Origin: Bacteroidaceae bacterium
GTDB lineage: Bacteria; Bacteroidota; Bacteroidia; Bacteroidales; Bacteroidaceae
DNA: 37,842 nt
Assembly (NCBI GenBank): GCA_017483665.1
Contig: JAFUVM010000103.1
Location: 1 to 37,842 of the forward strand
Reading direction: 5' to 3'
The notes below the pieces were generated by a model, which did no database searches, was not told the DNA's origin, and saw nothing but the letters and a program-made list of their open reading frames with translations. Positions 31,952 through 37,842 of the stretch are shown here, piece after piece (the stretch's first letter is position 1; every line of letters starts with the position of its first letter). The position numbers were made by a program, and so were the translations under genes.

Positions 31952-32116
31952 GGTTAGTGGTTAGAGGTTAGAAGTTAGGGGTTAGAGAATACCACATTCT
32001 CCGCCCCCATCTTCCCAAACATCCCTCTAACCACTAACGTCCTAACCACTAACCACTAACCTCCAACCACTAACCTCTAACCACTAACCTCTAACCACTA
32101 ACCTCTAACCACTAAC
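31952..32116. repeat. Two opposed 7-bp repeat arrays (GGTTAGA and CACTAAC/CTCTAAC)
   Basis: Left array 31952-31988: five heptads of GGTTAGA type. Right array 32025-32116: about thirteen heptads alternating CTCTAAC and CACTAAC, with one extra base near 32040. The arrays are complementary and 36 bases apart. The right array ends five bases before the ATG at 32122, so no ordinary ribosome site is left. Confidence 0.92.
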
Positions 32117-32121
32117 ACATC

Positions 32122-33030
32122 ATGAAAAGGCGTAATTTCCTATTAACCTCTATGGCTGGCGCTGCAGCTGCAACGCTGGCTCCCACCACGCTGCTGGCTT
32201 CCTGCGCTCCGAAGCAGGAGGCAAAGAAAGGCGCAGACACTCAGCTGAACCTCTGCTTCCAGGAAGGTGTCACCCCGGGCGATACACTCCAGGAGAAGCT
32301 TGACTTCATCGAAAGCCTCGGTGTGACGGGCTTCGAAGTAGGCGGTCGCGGCTTGGCTGGCCGCGTGGACGAGATAAACAATGCCCTCAATGGCCGCAAC
32401 ATCCGCATGGGCGCCATCTGTGCCGGCTTCGACGGCTTCATCCTGGCCGAAGACGAGCAGAAGGACAGGTTCGACACCACGATGCGCGAAATCATCGAGG
32501 CTGCCGGCAAGGTCAACTCCTGCGGCGTCATCATGGTGCCCGCCTTCAACGGACAGACACCCTGCCGTCCGCACACGATGGACACACGCAACTACCTCTG
32601 CGAAGAGCTGCACAAGCTGGGCGAGTTCGCCGTGCAGAACAACACGACCGTGATTCTCGAGCCGCTGAACCGCGGCGAGTGCTTCTACATGCGACTGGTG
32701 GCCGACGCTGCAGCCATTGCACGCGATGCCGACAGCAAGGGCGTGAAGTGCATGGGCGACTTCTGGCACATGAAGGAGGAGACCTCCGACTACGCAGCAT
32801 TCATGGCAGCCGGCACGGAATACCTGCAGCACGTACACATCGCAAGCCGCGGTCGCCGACTCACTCCCGGCGAGGACGGCGAGAAGGACGACTATCGCGA
32901 CGGCTTCCGCGCCCTCAAGGAACTGGGCTATCCCGGTTTCGTCAGCTTCGAGTGCGGCTGCGAAGGCGACCGCAAGGAAGTCCTGACCAATGCCGTACAG
33001 CTGCTCCGCCAGCAGTGGGAGGAAGCATAA
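32122..33030 (+). CDS. Tat-exported xylose-isomerase-like TIM-barrel protein
   Basis: A 302-residue sugar phosphate isomerase/epimerase-type TIM barrel (AP_endonuc_2 superfamily). MKRRNFLLTSMAGAAAATLA is a twin-arginine signal ending in TLLASC, a possible lipobox. LQEKLDFIESLGVTGFEVGG, GVIMVPAF, VILEPLNRGECF, KCMGDFWHMKEE, QHVHIASRGRRL and FVSFECGCEGDR supply the usual glutamate, aspartate and histidine metal ligands. It follows the Gfo/Idh/MocA gene and probably acts on the same sugar, as an epimerase, isomerase or lyase. The start codon is fixed by the Tat signal, although a repeat array takes the place of a ribosome site. Confidence 0.88.
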   Translation: MKRRNFLLTSMAGAAAATLAPTTLLASCAPKQEAKKGADTQLNLCFQEGVTPGDTLQEKLDFIESLGVTGFEVGGRGLAGRVDEINNALNGRNIRMGAICAGFDGFILAEDEQKDRFDTTMREIIEAAGKVNSCGVIMVPAFNGQTPCRPHTMDTRNYLCEELHKLGEFAVQNNTTVILEPLNRGECFYMRLVADAAAIARDADSKGVKCMGDFWHMKEETSDYAAFMAAGTEYLQHVHIASRGRRLTPGEDGEKDDYRDGFRALKELGYPGFVSFECGCEGDRKEVLTNAVQLLRQQWEEA

Positions 33031-33060
33031 CACACACCTGTCTCATTCACCTGCAAGCCC

Positions 33061-33534
33061 ATGACACAACTCACCGACAACCTGCACGAGGCACAGATGG
33101 CTGACATGGCACGTTTCGATGGCGAGATGCCGCAGATAGGCATCTTCTGGTACGACCCGTCCGACAACACATTCTTCGGCGTCTGCCGACAGGAGCTGAC
33201 GCCGAAGATGGTTGAAGATGCTGCAGAGAAAGGTTTGCCATTCATCAACTATCCGCACCTGCACCGCCAGGTTTGGGCCAAAGAGTACTTCCGTGCACAA
33301 GCCAAACACGAGGAGACCAAGTTCAAGGGAGACTACACACAGGTTCCCCGAGGCCGCGTGGCATGGAACATCGACAGGTTCATCGTACTTGTGGGACATT
33401 GGGCTGAGCCTATCAAAGAGCAACTTACTGCTCTGATTGAGCAACACTTTCACCTCCCCTACTTTGAGTTCGTCTACGACGAGCATTGGGACTTAGGCCA
33501 CGGCTGGAGCGGAGACGAGGTGCTGTCAGTCTGA
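33061..33534 (+). CDS. Conserved hypothetical protein
   Basis: A 157-residue cytoplasmic-looking protein. MPQIGIFWYDPSDNTFFGVC, then FKGDYTQVPRGRVAWNIDRF, FIVLVGHWAEPIKEQLTALI and FEFVYDEHWDLGHGWSGDE form a compact alpha/beta protein with several conserved-looking tryptophans and histidines. I recall similar Bacteroidetes proteins annotated as hypothetical, with the GDY.Q.PRGRV and DEHWD.GHGWS motifs; no function is known to me. It lies 30 bases after the TIM-barrel gene and may be the last gene of that unit, or independent. It converges with the broken toxin gene. Confidence 0.75.
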   Translation: MTQLTDNLHEAQMADMARFDGEMPQIGIFWYDPSDNTFFGVCRQELTPKMVEDAAEKGLPFINYPHLHRQVWAKEYFRAQAKHEETKFKGDYTQVPRGRVAWNIDRFIVLVGHWAEPIKEQLTALIEQHFHLPYFEFVYDEHWDLGHGWSGDEVLSV

Positions 33535-33589
33535 AATTGCAACCTTAACCACGAATTACAAGCTCCGCCTGCGCCTGAGCGAAACGAAG

Positions 33590-33642
33590 AATTGCACGAA
33601 TTATCGAGCTACAGATTATGCAGCAGAACAATTCGTGCAATT
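33590..33642. repeat. 13-bp inverted repeat AATTGCACGAATT between convergent genes
   Basis: Arms 33590-33602 and 33630-33642 are perfect reverse complements. The words ACGAATT/AATTCGT recur in the spacer at 36410-36670. It may act as a bidirectional terminator. Confidence 0.8.
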
Positions 33643-33655
33643 CGTGTTTTATTAT

Positions 33656-33931
33656 CTATTTGTCACCGTAGTGTCCGCCAACTTGAATGACAAGCACTGT
33701 CACAACATCATCGTAAATGTCGTAGATAATTCTGTCGTGCGCCGAAAGATGGCGCGACCATGTTATATCTTTCCCGCCAATCAATGGTTCAGGATGTCCC
33801 ACACCTGTTCGTGGATGTTCCTCCTACTCCGGAAGGATGTCATATAGCTTTTTGAAGAGCAGTGGATTGGACTTCTTCCACTTCTTTATGACCCTCTTAA
33901 CATCGGAAGAATACTCAATACTGTACTTCAT
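33656..33931 (-). pseudogene. YoeB/Txe-family toxin interrupted by one amber codon
   Basis: Reading the minus strand from the ATG at 33931 gives MKYSIEYSSDVKRVIKKWKK, SNPLLFKKLYDILPE, then TAG (33826-33824). The same frame continues as EEHPRTGVGHPEPLIGG, KDITWSRHLSAHDRIIYDIY, DDVVTVLVIQVGGHYGDK and stop. This is a complete Txe/YoeB RNase sequence of normal length, including the GHPEPL, RHLSAHDRIIY and GHY segments. Only the single stop at codon 36 breaks it, probably from TTG (Leu). Its ATG overlaps the antitoxin stop (ATGA). TAG ends an intact gene elsewhere (30505-30507), so genome-wide amber recoding is unlikely. A base-calling error cannot be excluded. Confidence 0.88.
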
Positions 33932-34194
33932 AGTTCATCCATCCACTTCTGCGCAGCGGATGCACTGCTGAACCGAAGCGTTTTTCCTTCATGAAATTCT
34001 CTTCTTGCCTTTTCTGCAACAAGACGAAATTCCTCGGAGTTCACGTATTCGTCGAACTTCTTGTCGTCTTCAGAAATAGGAGTGAGCTCTGCATAACCCG
34101 CTCTTGAGGAGAGAATGACTCTTTCCCCTTTATGGACCATTCGGATGTATTTGCTCTGATTGGCCCTAAACTGTCTGCCTGTAATGACTGTCAT
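33928..34194 (-). CDS. YefM/Phd-family antitoxin
   Basis: An 88-residue Phd/YefM-type antitoxin. MTVITGRQFRANQSKYIRMV is the N-terminal DNA-binding half (the usual form is R.F..N...Y...V). KGERVILSSRAGYAELTPIS follows, and the C-terminal part from about residue 50 is charged and would wrap the toxin. It has its own promoter (34220-34227) and overlaps the toxin start. The longer frame to 34284 runs back over the promoter and is rejected. The antitoxin is intact while its toxin carries a stop codon. Confidence 0.88.
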   Translation of the reverse strand: MTVITGRQFRANQSKYIRMVHKGERVILSSRAGYAELTPISEDDKKFDEYVNSEEFRLVAEKARREFHEGKTLRFSSASAAQKWMDEL

Positions 34195-34219
34195 AATAGC
34201 TTCTTCTAAATATACACTG

Positions 34220-34227
34220 CAAAGATA
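34220..34227 (-). promoter_or_regulatory. Promoter -7 box TATCTTTG of the YefM/YoeB pair
   Basis: Exact TAnnTTTG on the minus strand with TTG 19 bp upstream and a leader of about 20 nt. Confidence 0.7.
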
Positions 34228-34282
34228 GCGAATTATTTCCACATAACAAGAAAAGAAAGAATATAATTTGTTATAACGTAGC

Positions 34283-34315
34283 AAAAAGCCCCCGGCGGAT
34301 GTCCGTCGGAGGCTT
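34283..34315 (-). terminator. Rho-independent terminator after the sorting-domain protein
   Basis: On the minus strand a GC-rich stem (34287-34299 with 34303-34315; two G-T type mismatches) is followed by CTTTTTGC. It lies about 40 bases past the stop at 34355. Confidence 0.85.
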
Positions 34316-34354
34316 GGTTTATCCTTTAGTTAAAAGGTGATGCCGGAAGTTGAC

Positions 34355-34993
34355 TTACTTCACAGCAACCTTCTTACCGTTCTGGATGAAGACGCCCTTC
34401 TGAGCCTTGCTTACGCGCTGGCCAGCGATGTTATAGATGGGAGCCTTGCTGTCTGCAGCGTTGATGCCATTGATGCCAGTACCACCAGTTACAGTTGCCT
34501 TAACCTTGAAAATTTCCTGAGGATAAACAGACACTGTACCCTTGTTGAAAGATGTGGGACCAACAACGATTTCATAATCACCATTAGTCATAGTCTCAGC
34601 TGCGAGGAGACCAATTCTTGCAAGAACCTTTGTTGATGTCCTGAAAGTGGCAGCAGTTGAAGCAACAGCCAAAGTGTACTTGTTGGGATTTGAGGGAGCC
34701 TGAACGAGCATTACTGTGTGTGCAGACTTTGCTGCGGGAGCCTCGAGGTCATTAGCCCACTCTTCATCGTCTTCATTCCACACCTGATTTACGGTAAAGC
34801 CCTCAGGAAGTTCGATAACAGTACCGCAACCATTTACGAGACCCGGTTCGCTCTCATTAATTGTAAACTCCAGATAGAAGGGAGTCTTACCATCAGCAGT
34901 AGCAGTAACGTCCTCAGCGGAGATTGTGCAAGTCTGTGCCATTGCTGCAGCACCGCACAGCATAGCAACGATTGTCATGTAAAACTTTTTCAT
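34355..34993 (-). CDS. Secreted cohesin-like protein with C-terminal sorting domain
   Basis: A 212-residue secreted protein. Residues 1-19 are a Sec signal (MKKFYMTIVAMLCGAAAMA). Residues of about 22-168 form a beta-sandwich whose landmarks (VIELPEGFTVNQV, KVLARIGLLAAETMTNGDYE) parallel the cohesin-like domain of the upstream gene. Residues of about 172-212 (APIYNIAGQRVSKAQKGVFI, QNGKKVAVK) are the short C-terminal domain common on exported Prevotella proteins and resembling type IX secretion sorting signals. It probably reaches the cell surface. It is 56 bases downstream of the dockerin-bearing paralogue and probably in one operon, ending at the terminator near 34300. Ligand unknown. Confidence 0.82.
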   Translation of the reverse strand: MKKFYMTIVAMLCGAAAMAQTCTISAEDVTATADGKTPFYLEFTINESEPGLVNGCGTVIELPEGFTVNQVWNEDDEEWANDLEAPAAKSAHTVMLVQAPSNPNKYTLAVASTAATFRTSTKVLARIGLLAAETMTNGDYEIVVGPTSFNKGTVSVYPQEIFKVKATVTGGTGINGINAADSKAPIYNIAGQRVSKAQKGVFIQNGKKVAVK

Positions 34994-35049
34994 TTTTGTT
35001 TAGTTTTAAATATTAATAACTTTGTTTCGTATAATCTAATAATTAAAAT

Positions 35050-35727
35050 TTATGCACCTGCCATAATCTGAAGAATAGCAACGAAGTCAGCGATGTCGAC
35101 GTTACCATCACCATTGATGTCAGCAGCAGAATCGTTAGAACCTTCAGCCATAATCTGAAGAACACTTACTGCGTCAGCGATATCAACAGTGCCGTCACCA
35201 TTCAGGTCACCCTTGATGCCGGGTTCTTCGCCCTGCTCGATGATCCAAGGGAATTCAACAGCCTTGGTGTTGGTGTAGATTGAAGCAGGTTCGCCGGGCT
35301 CGGTGAGCTTAGCTTCCACAATCTTCACAATGTAATTGCCAGGAGTAACATCGGCGGCAATTTTAACGGTTACCTTTGCAACAGCACCTTCAGAACCTGT
35401 GAGTGTAACACCATCTTCACCTTCGCAAACGATTGTTACGCTACCACTTTCGTTTGTAACTGTGTTGAACTCAGCGTTATAGCCCTCGGGATAACGACCC
35501 CCAGTAGCCTCAACGCTCTCGAAAGTAACGCCTTCGGGGAGAACGAGTTCGCAGCTCCAAGTTGCAATAGCATGCTTGTTCTTCATGTTCAGAGTCAGCT
35601 CTGCGGTTGCACCTGTCTTGCCGTTAGCGGCAGCCGTCACATAAATCTGGTAAGCATCTGTCAGAGAGGCCCACATTGCTGTCATTGCGAAGAATGACAC
35701 CAGGGAGAGTAAAATTCTCTTTTTCAT
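35050..35727 (-). CDS. Secreted cohesin-like protein with C-terminal type I dockerin
   Basis: A 225-residue secreted protein. Residues 1-20 are a Sec signal (MKKRILLSLVSFFAMTAMWA). Residues of about 25-145 form a cohesin-like beta-sandwich (GATAELTLNMKNKHAIATWS, LVLPEGVTFESVEATGG, AVAKVTVKIAADVTPGNYIV). Residues 173-225 are a type I dockerin with two calcium-binding F-hand repeats: DLNGDGTVDIADAVSVLQIM and DINGDGNVDIADFVAILQIM. Carrying both a cohesin-like and a dockerin module in one small non-enzymatic protein is unusual. There is no C-terminal sorting domain, unlike its neighbour. The promoter at 35780-35787 gives a leader of about 46 nt. Confidence 0.88.
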   Translation of the reverse strand: MKKRILLSLVSFFAMTAMWASLTDAYQIYVTAAANGKTGATAELTLNMKNKHAIATWSCELVLPEGVTFESVEATGGRYPEGYNAEFNTVTNESGSVTIVCEGEDGVTLTGSEGAVAKVTVKIAADVTPGNYIVKIVEAKLTEPGEPASIYTNTKAVEFPWIIEQGEEPGIKGDLNGDGTVDIADAVSVLQIMAEGSNDSAADINGDGNVDIADFVAILQIMAGA

Positions 35728-35779
35728 AGATTTTTGTTTTTTGATGTTATTAATGTTGTTTTGTTATACTTTTCTGCTG

Positions 35780-35787
35780 CAAATTTA
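35780..35787 (-). promoter_or_regulatory. Promoter -7 box TAAATTTG with TTTG 20 bp upstream
   Basis: Exact TAnnTTTG on the minus strand; TTTG at 35811-35808 gives the standard 20-bp spacer. It drives the dockerin gene and probably its downstream neighbour. Confidence 0.8.
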
Positions 35788-35931
35788 GTGCTTTTTTAGA
35801 TATCCACCAAAACTTTTCACTATTTTTTTTCGTCTTTATTGCAAAATTAAGGGGTTTGGCGCAAAAAAAGATGTTAAAAGACAGGTTTTGATGTTTTTTA
35901 GTTGCGTTGGATGGGTTGGTATACATTATTA

Positions 35932-36342
35932 TTATTGTACGCCGCGCGCACGCATGATGATGTCGCGTGCCTCGGTGATGCGCTGGAAGTTTTCCTCGGC
36001 AGCCTGGCGTGCAGCTTCTCCCTGACTGGCAACGCGGTCGGGATGATAGCGCAGGGCCAACTGGCGATACGCCTGGCGTACCTGCTCGTCGGTTGCGGTG
36101 CTTGGGATGCCGAGGGTGCGATAGGCTTCCTGGAGGGTGACGTCGACGTACGGATGCCAGGTCTGCTGCTGTTGCTGCTGGCTGTCGGCGAAGTCGTCGG
36201 CTGCGGTACGACGGAAAGTGAACCGCACTGAGGACCGCCCGAACATGGAGTCGATGAGCCAGCCAAGGAGAAACCCGAACAGGAAGCCCTTGCCACCGCT
36301 GAAGTACATGCCAATGAAACCGAATATCCACTTATAACTCAT
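35932..36342 (-). CDS. Membrane-anchored short J-domain protein
   Basis: A 136-residue protein. Residues of about 5-33 (WIFGFIGMYFSGGKGFLFGF and onward) form a glycine-rich membrane hairpin or glycine-zipper-like segment. A glutamine-rich linker (DSQQQQQQ) precedes a C-terminal J domain: AYRTLGIPSTATDEQVRQAY, then LALRYHPDRV with the invariant HPD. The layout is like DjlA, anchor first and J domain last, but without the central TerB domain. It probably recruits DnaK to the inner face of the membrane. I see no clear promoter box. Confidence 0.88.
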   Translation of the reverse strand: MSYKWIFGFIGMYFSGGKGFLFGFLLGWLIDSMFGRSSVRFTFRRTAADDFADSQQQQQQTWHPYVDVTLQEAYRTLGIPSTATDEQVRQAYRQLALRYHPDRVASQGEAARQAAEENFQRITEARDIIMRARGVQ

Positions 36343-36400
36343 AGGATTGAAAACAGATGATAGATTTAAACTGATTATTACTTGGACAGGGACCTATACC

Positions 36401-36672
36401 ACGTTACACGAATTGTTTTTTACCACGGATTTAACGGATTAAACGGATTTTGAAGGGGTTTATTTATTACGGATTGAACGGATTCACACGAGGTGGGGGA
36501 CTTAACAACGATTTGTGGATTTTATTTTTAACAACGAATTAAACGAATTACACGAATTATAAAAATCCGTTTAATCCGTTAAATCCTTGGTTTCATTTTT
36601 AGTTTCATTCAGTTTAATCCGTTTAATCCGTGGTTCCTTTTCCTGTCTCAATTCGTGTAATTCGTGGTTTCA
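36401..36672. repeat. ACGAATT/AATTCGTG word family in the J-domain/nuclease spacer
   Basis: ACACGAATTG (about 36406), ACGAATTAAACGAATTACAC (about 36534-36553) and AATTCGTGTAATTCGTGG (36650-36667) interleave with the ACGGATT family. They are 9-bp-period words occurring in both orientations. Confidence 0.8.
36423..36590. repeat. 29-bp inverted repeat of ACGGATTAA units
   Basis: Arms 36423-36451 and 36562-36590 are reverse complements at 28 of 29 positions. Each arm is built of about 9-bp ACGGATTAA units. A third copy as TTTAATCCGTTTAATCCGTGG lies near 36613-36633. Confidence 0.9.
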
Positions 36673-36699
36673 TTTCTTGGTCTTAGTCGTGCTGGGGTA

Positions 36700-37554
36700 T
36701 TACAGGGTTTGGCGGAGCTGTTCGGTGAGGTCATCGACGGGGACGAGTTTGTATTCGCTGTCGCAGAGCCAGACGATGCGGCGGGAGGCGATGGGGAGGC
36801 CGATGTCCTGGAGCATGAGGGCGTAGAGGGAGAGCTGTATGGTGTAGAGGGAGAGGTCCTCTTCCGTGAGGTGGCTGAACGGTGGGAGCAGCATGCGTCC
36901 GAAGCGACGGTTGTAGTCGCTGACGAGGGATGCGTTGGTCTTGTAGTCGAGGATGTGGAAGCCTTGGGGCTGTCCGTCGGTGCCGTCGCAGTAGTAGAGC
37001 ATGTCGAAGGTGCCGCTGACTTGCTCACGGAGGTTGCGGTCGGGGTCGGGGTTCTTGCCGCTGTAGACTTTTGCTTCGTTGAGGACGAGGTGCATGCTGG
37101 TGGGGAGTTCGCTCATGAACTTGAGTACGGCTTCCTCCTTGGGGTGTATTGGTGCGAGGAACCGGTACTGGGGCATGTACTGTGTCTGCATGGAGGGGCA
37201 GATGCGTTCGGGCAGTCCGGCCCTCAGATAGCCGAGGCTTTCGCCGTAGGCATGCGTCTTGGTGCCGAGGGTGGTGGCGCGGAAGGAGTTTTGCCGCCAC
37301 TGCTGTATCCAGTATTCGGGTGTCTGTCCGTGGCGTTCGGCATAGCGGGCAGCCTGCTTCTGCTCGTCGAAGGGTTCGCGCACGAAGCGGTGTGCCACGT
37401 TTGTGACGGAGGGCAGCTGTCTGCCGTGGAGCACATAGCGGTGGCCTTCGTCGTAGAACTCGAGGTCCTGAAACTCGTGCAGTACGTGGCGCCGTGCCTG
37501 GGCTGCGGCTGCGGGCTCGCCGTCGACGTAGAACATTCCTTTTGGTTCTTGCAT
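36700..37554 (-). CDS. PD-(D/E)XK nuclease-fold protein (RecB-like)
   Basis: A 284-residue protein with a RecB-type PD-(D/E)XK core. LGTKTHAYGE gives the motif-I histidine region, HLVLNEAKVYS the acidic residue, VSGTFDMLYY the D of motif II, and HILDYKTNASL the DxK of motif III. YTIQLSLYALML is the trailing QxxxY helix. This is the arrangement of phage/RecB-family exonucleases. The ATG at 37554 (MQEPKGMFYVDGEP) is chosen because the longer frame to 37629 overlaps the promoter. It is preceded by promoter box 37580-37587 and followed by large inverted repeats. No helicase partner is present. A DNA-repair role is plausible but not shown. Confidence 0.85.
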   Translation of the reverse strand: MQEPKGMFYVDGEPAAAAQARRHVLHEFQDLEFYDEGHRYVLHGRQLPSVTNVAHRFVREPFDEQKQAARYAERHGQTPEYWIQQWRQNSFRATTLGTKTHAYGESLGYLRAGLPERICPSMQTQYMPQYRFLAPIHPKEEAVLKFMSELPTSMHLVLNEAKVYSGKNPDPDRNLREQVSGTFDMLYYCDGTDGQPQGFHILDYKTNASLVSDYNRRFGRMLLPPFSHLTEEDLSLYTIQLSLYALMLQDIGLPIASRRIVWLCDSEYKLVPVDDLTEQLRQTL

Positions 37555-37579
37555 GGTGTGGTCTGTTTGTTTTCGGGTA

Positions 37580-37587
37580 CAAAGGTA
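37580..37587 (-). promoter_or_regulatory. Promoter -7 box TACCTTTG of the nuclease gene
   Basis: Exact TAnnTTTG on the minus strand with TTG 20 bp upstream and a leader of about 20 nt. Confidence 0.75.
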
Positions 37588-37726
37588 CGGCACTTTTGGC
37601 GGAAATGCAAGAGTCGGACACTTAAACAAACTTAACGCTATACATTATTATATATATAGAGGTCCGGATTGGGGTATTTCGGCAGTAACTATTCAGCGAA
37701 GAGGCAATAGGAAAGTTGTTATTAGG

Positions 37727-37820
37727 AAACGAATTGGAATAATGATAATAATAAGCTCGCGAAAGGGAAGGAGTATTCTTCTTGGCGTATAGGAATTATT
37801 CCAATTACCCTAATTCGTTT
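37727..37820. repeat. Compound inverted repeat near the right end
   Basis: AATTGGAATAAT (37732-37743) pairs perfectly with ATTATTCCAATT (37795-37806), and AAACGAATT (37727-37735) with AATTCGTTT (37812-37820). The final 250 bases otherwise show no supported gene. Confidence 0.7.
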
Positions 37821-37842
37821 CTTTTCACTTCATTTTTATTAG

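Noticed and set aside
31952-32116. Telomere or replicon end because of TTAG-type repeats
   Set aside because: The arrays lie inside an operon between two genes and in both orientations; it is an intercistronic repeat.
33824-33826. Genome-wide amber recoding
   Set aside because: TAG terminates an intact gene in this window (for example at 30505-30507), so only this toxin copy is affected.
33635-33847. 70-codon plus-strand frame
   Set aside because: It is antisense to the YoeB/Txe toxin remnant, whose motifs explain the sequence fully.

Overview
The window reads as a chromosomal segment of a Bacteroidales bacterium, most likely Prevotellaceae. Evidence: at least a dozen starts are preceded by the Bacteroidetes -7 box TAnnTTTG, often with TTG or TTTG 19-20 bp upstream. 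The markers fit too: a type III glutamine synthetase, a GT3-type glycogen synthase with an 854-residue GlgP, a YNIAGQRV-type C-terminal sorting domain, DUF4595-like lipoproteins and a NapC-FGE fusion. No rRNA, tRNA, CRISPR array, insertion sequence or prophage was recognised.

Layout. 0.1-6.1 kb: a secreted protein with a hairpin-bearing leader (-), an antitoxin/PIN pair (+), a lipoprotein (+), an orphan TrpB2 (+) and a second lipoprotein (-). 6.1-9.9 kb: a minus-strand operon pyrK-pyrD-trmD that continues into a zeta-type kinase and a small overlapping partner, with an XRE regulator upstream. 9.9-10.7 kb: AT-rich gene-free DNA. 10.7-13.0 kb: amn-holA (-) with an HsdR_N protein diverging from back-to-back promoters. 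13.5-15.2 kb: nif3 and a zinc-ribbon coiled-coil protein (-). 15.4-21.6 kb: aguA-aguB, glnN, a D-lyxose-type isomerase and a PfkB kinase (+). 22.0-28.4 kb: a minus-strand run of glycogen synthase, GlgP, MATE exporter and TrmO. 28.6-33.5 kb: a plus-strand cluster of a small exported protein, a tetraheme-cytochrome/FGE-fold fusion, a Tat-type Gfo/Idh/MocA oxidoreductase and a Tat-type TIM-barrel protein, then a conserved hypothetical. 33.7-37.6 kb: a YefM-like antitoxin with a YoeB/Txe toxin broken by one amber codon, a pair of cohesin-like secreted proteins (one with a dockerin), a membrane J-domain protein and a PD-(D/E)XK nuclease.

The most unusual signal is between genes. Three spacers contain tandem arrays with a strict 22-bp register whose units diverge strongly in sequence: 2597-2772 (8 units), 13019-13370 (16 units) and 21579-21996 (19 units, no indels). 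The last two lie between convergent genes and share a homologous block of four units. Other spacers carry shorter-period arrays (7, 8 or 9 bp), often in both orientations so that long hairpins can form. Heptads of the type TAAYYYT directly abut three promoter -7 boxes. A palindromic CTCC-type repeat appears to have inserted in frame into two conserved enzymes, GlnN and TrmO.

Metabolically the window covers pyrimidine synthesis, putrescine synthesis from agmatine, ammonia assimilation, glycogen synthesis and breakdown, and a probable periplasmic sugar-oxidation unit linked to the quinone pool. All functional calls are from reading the sequence; no database search was run.
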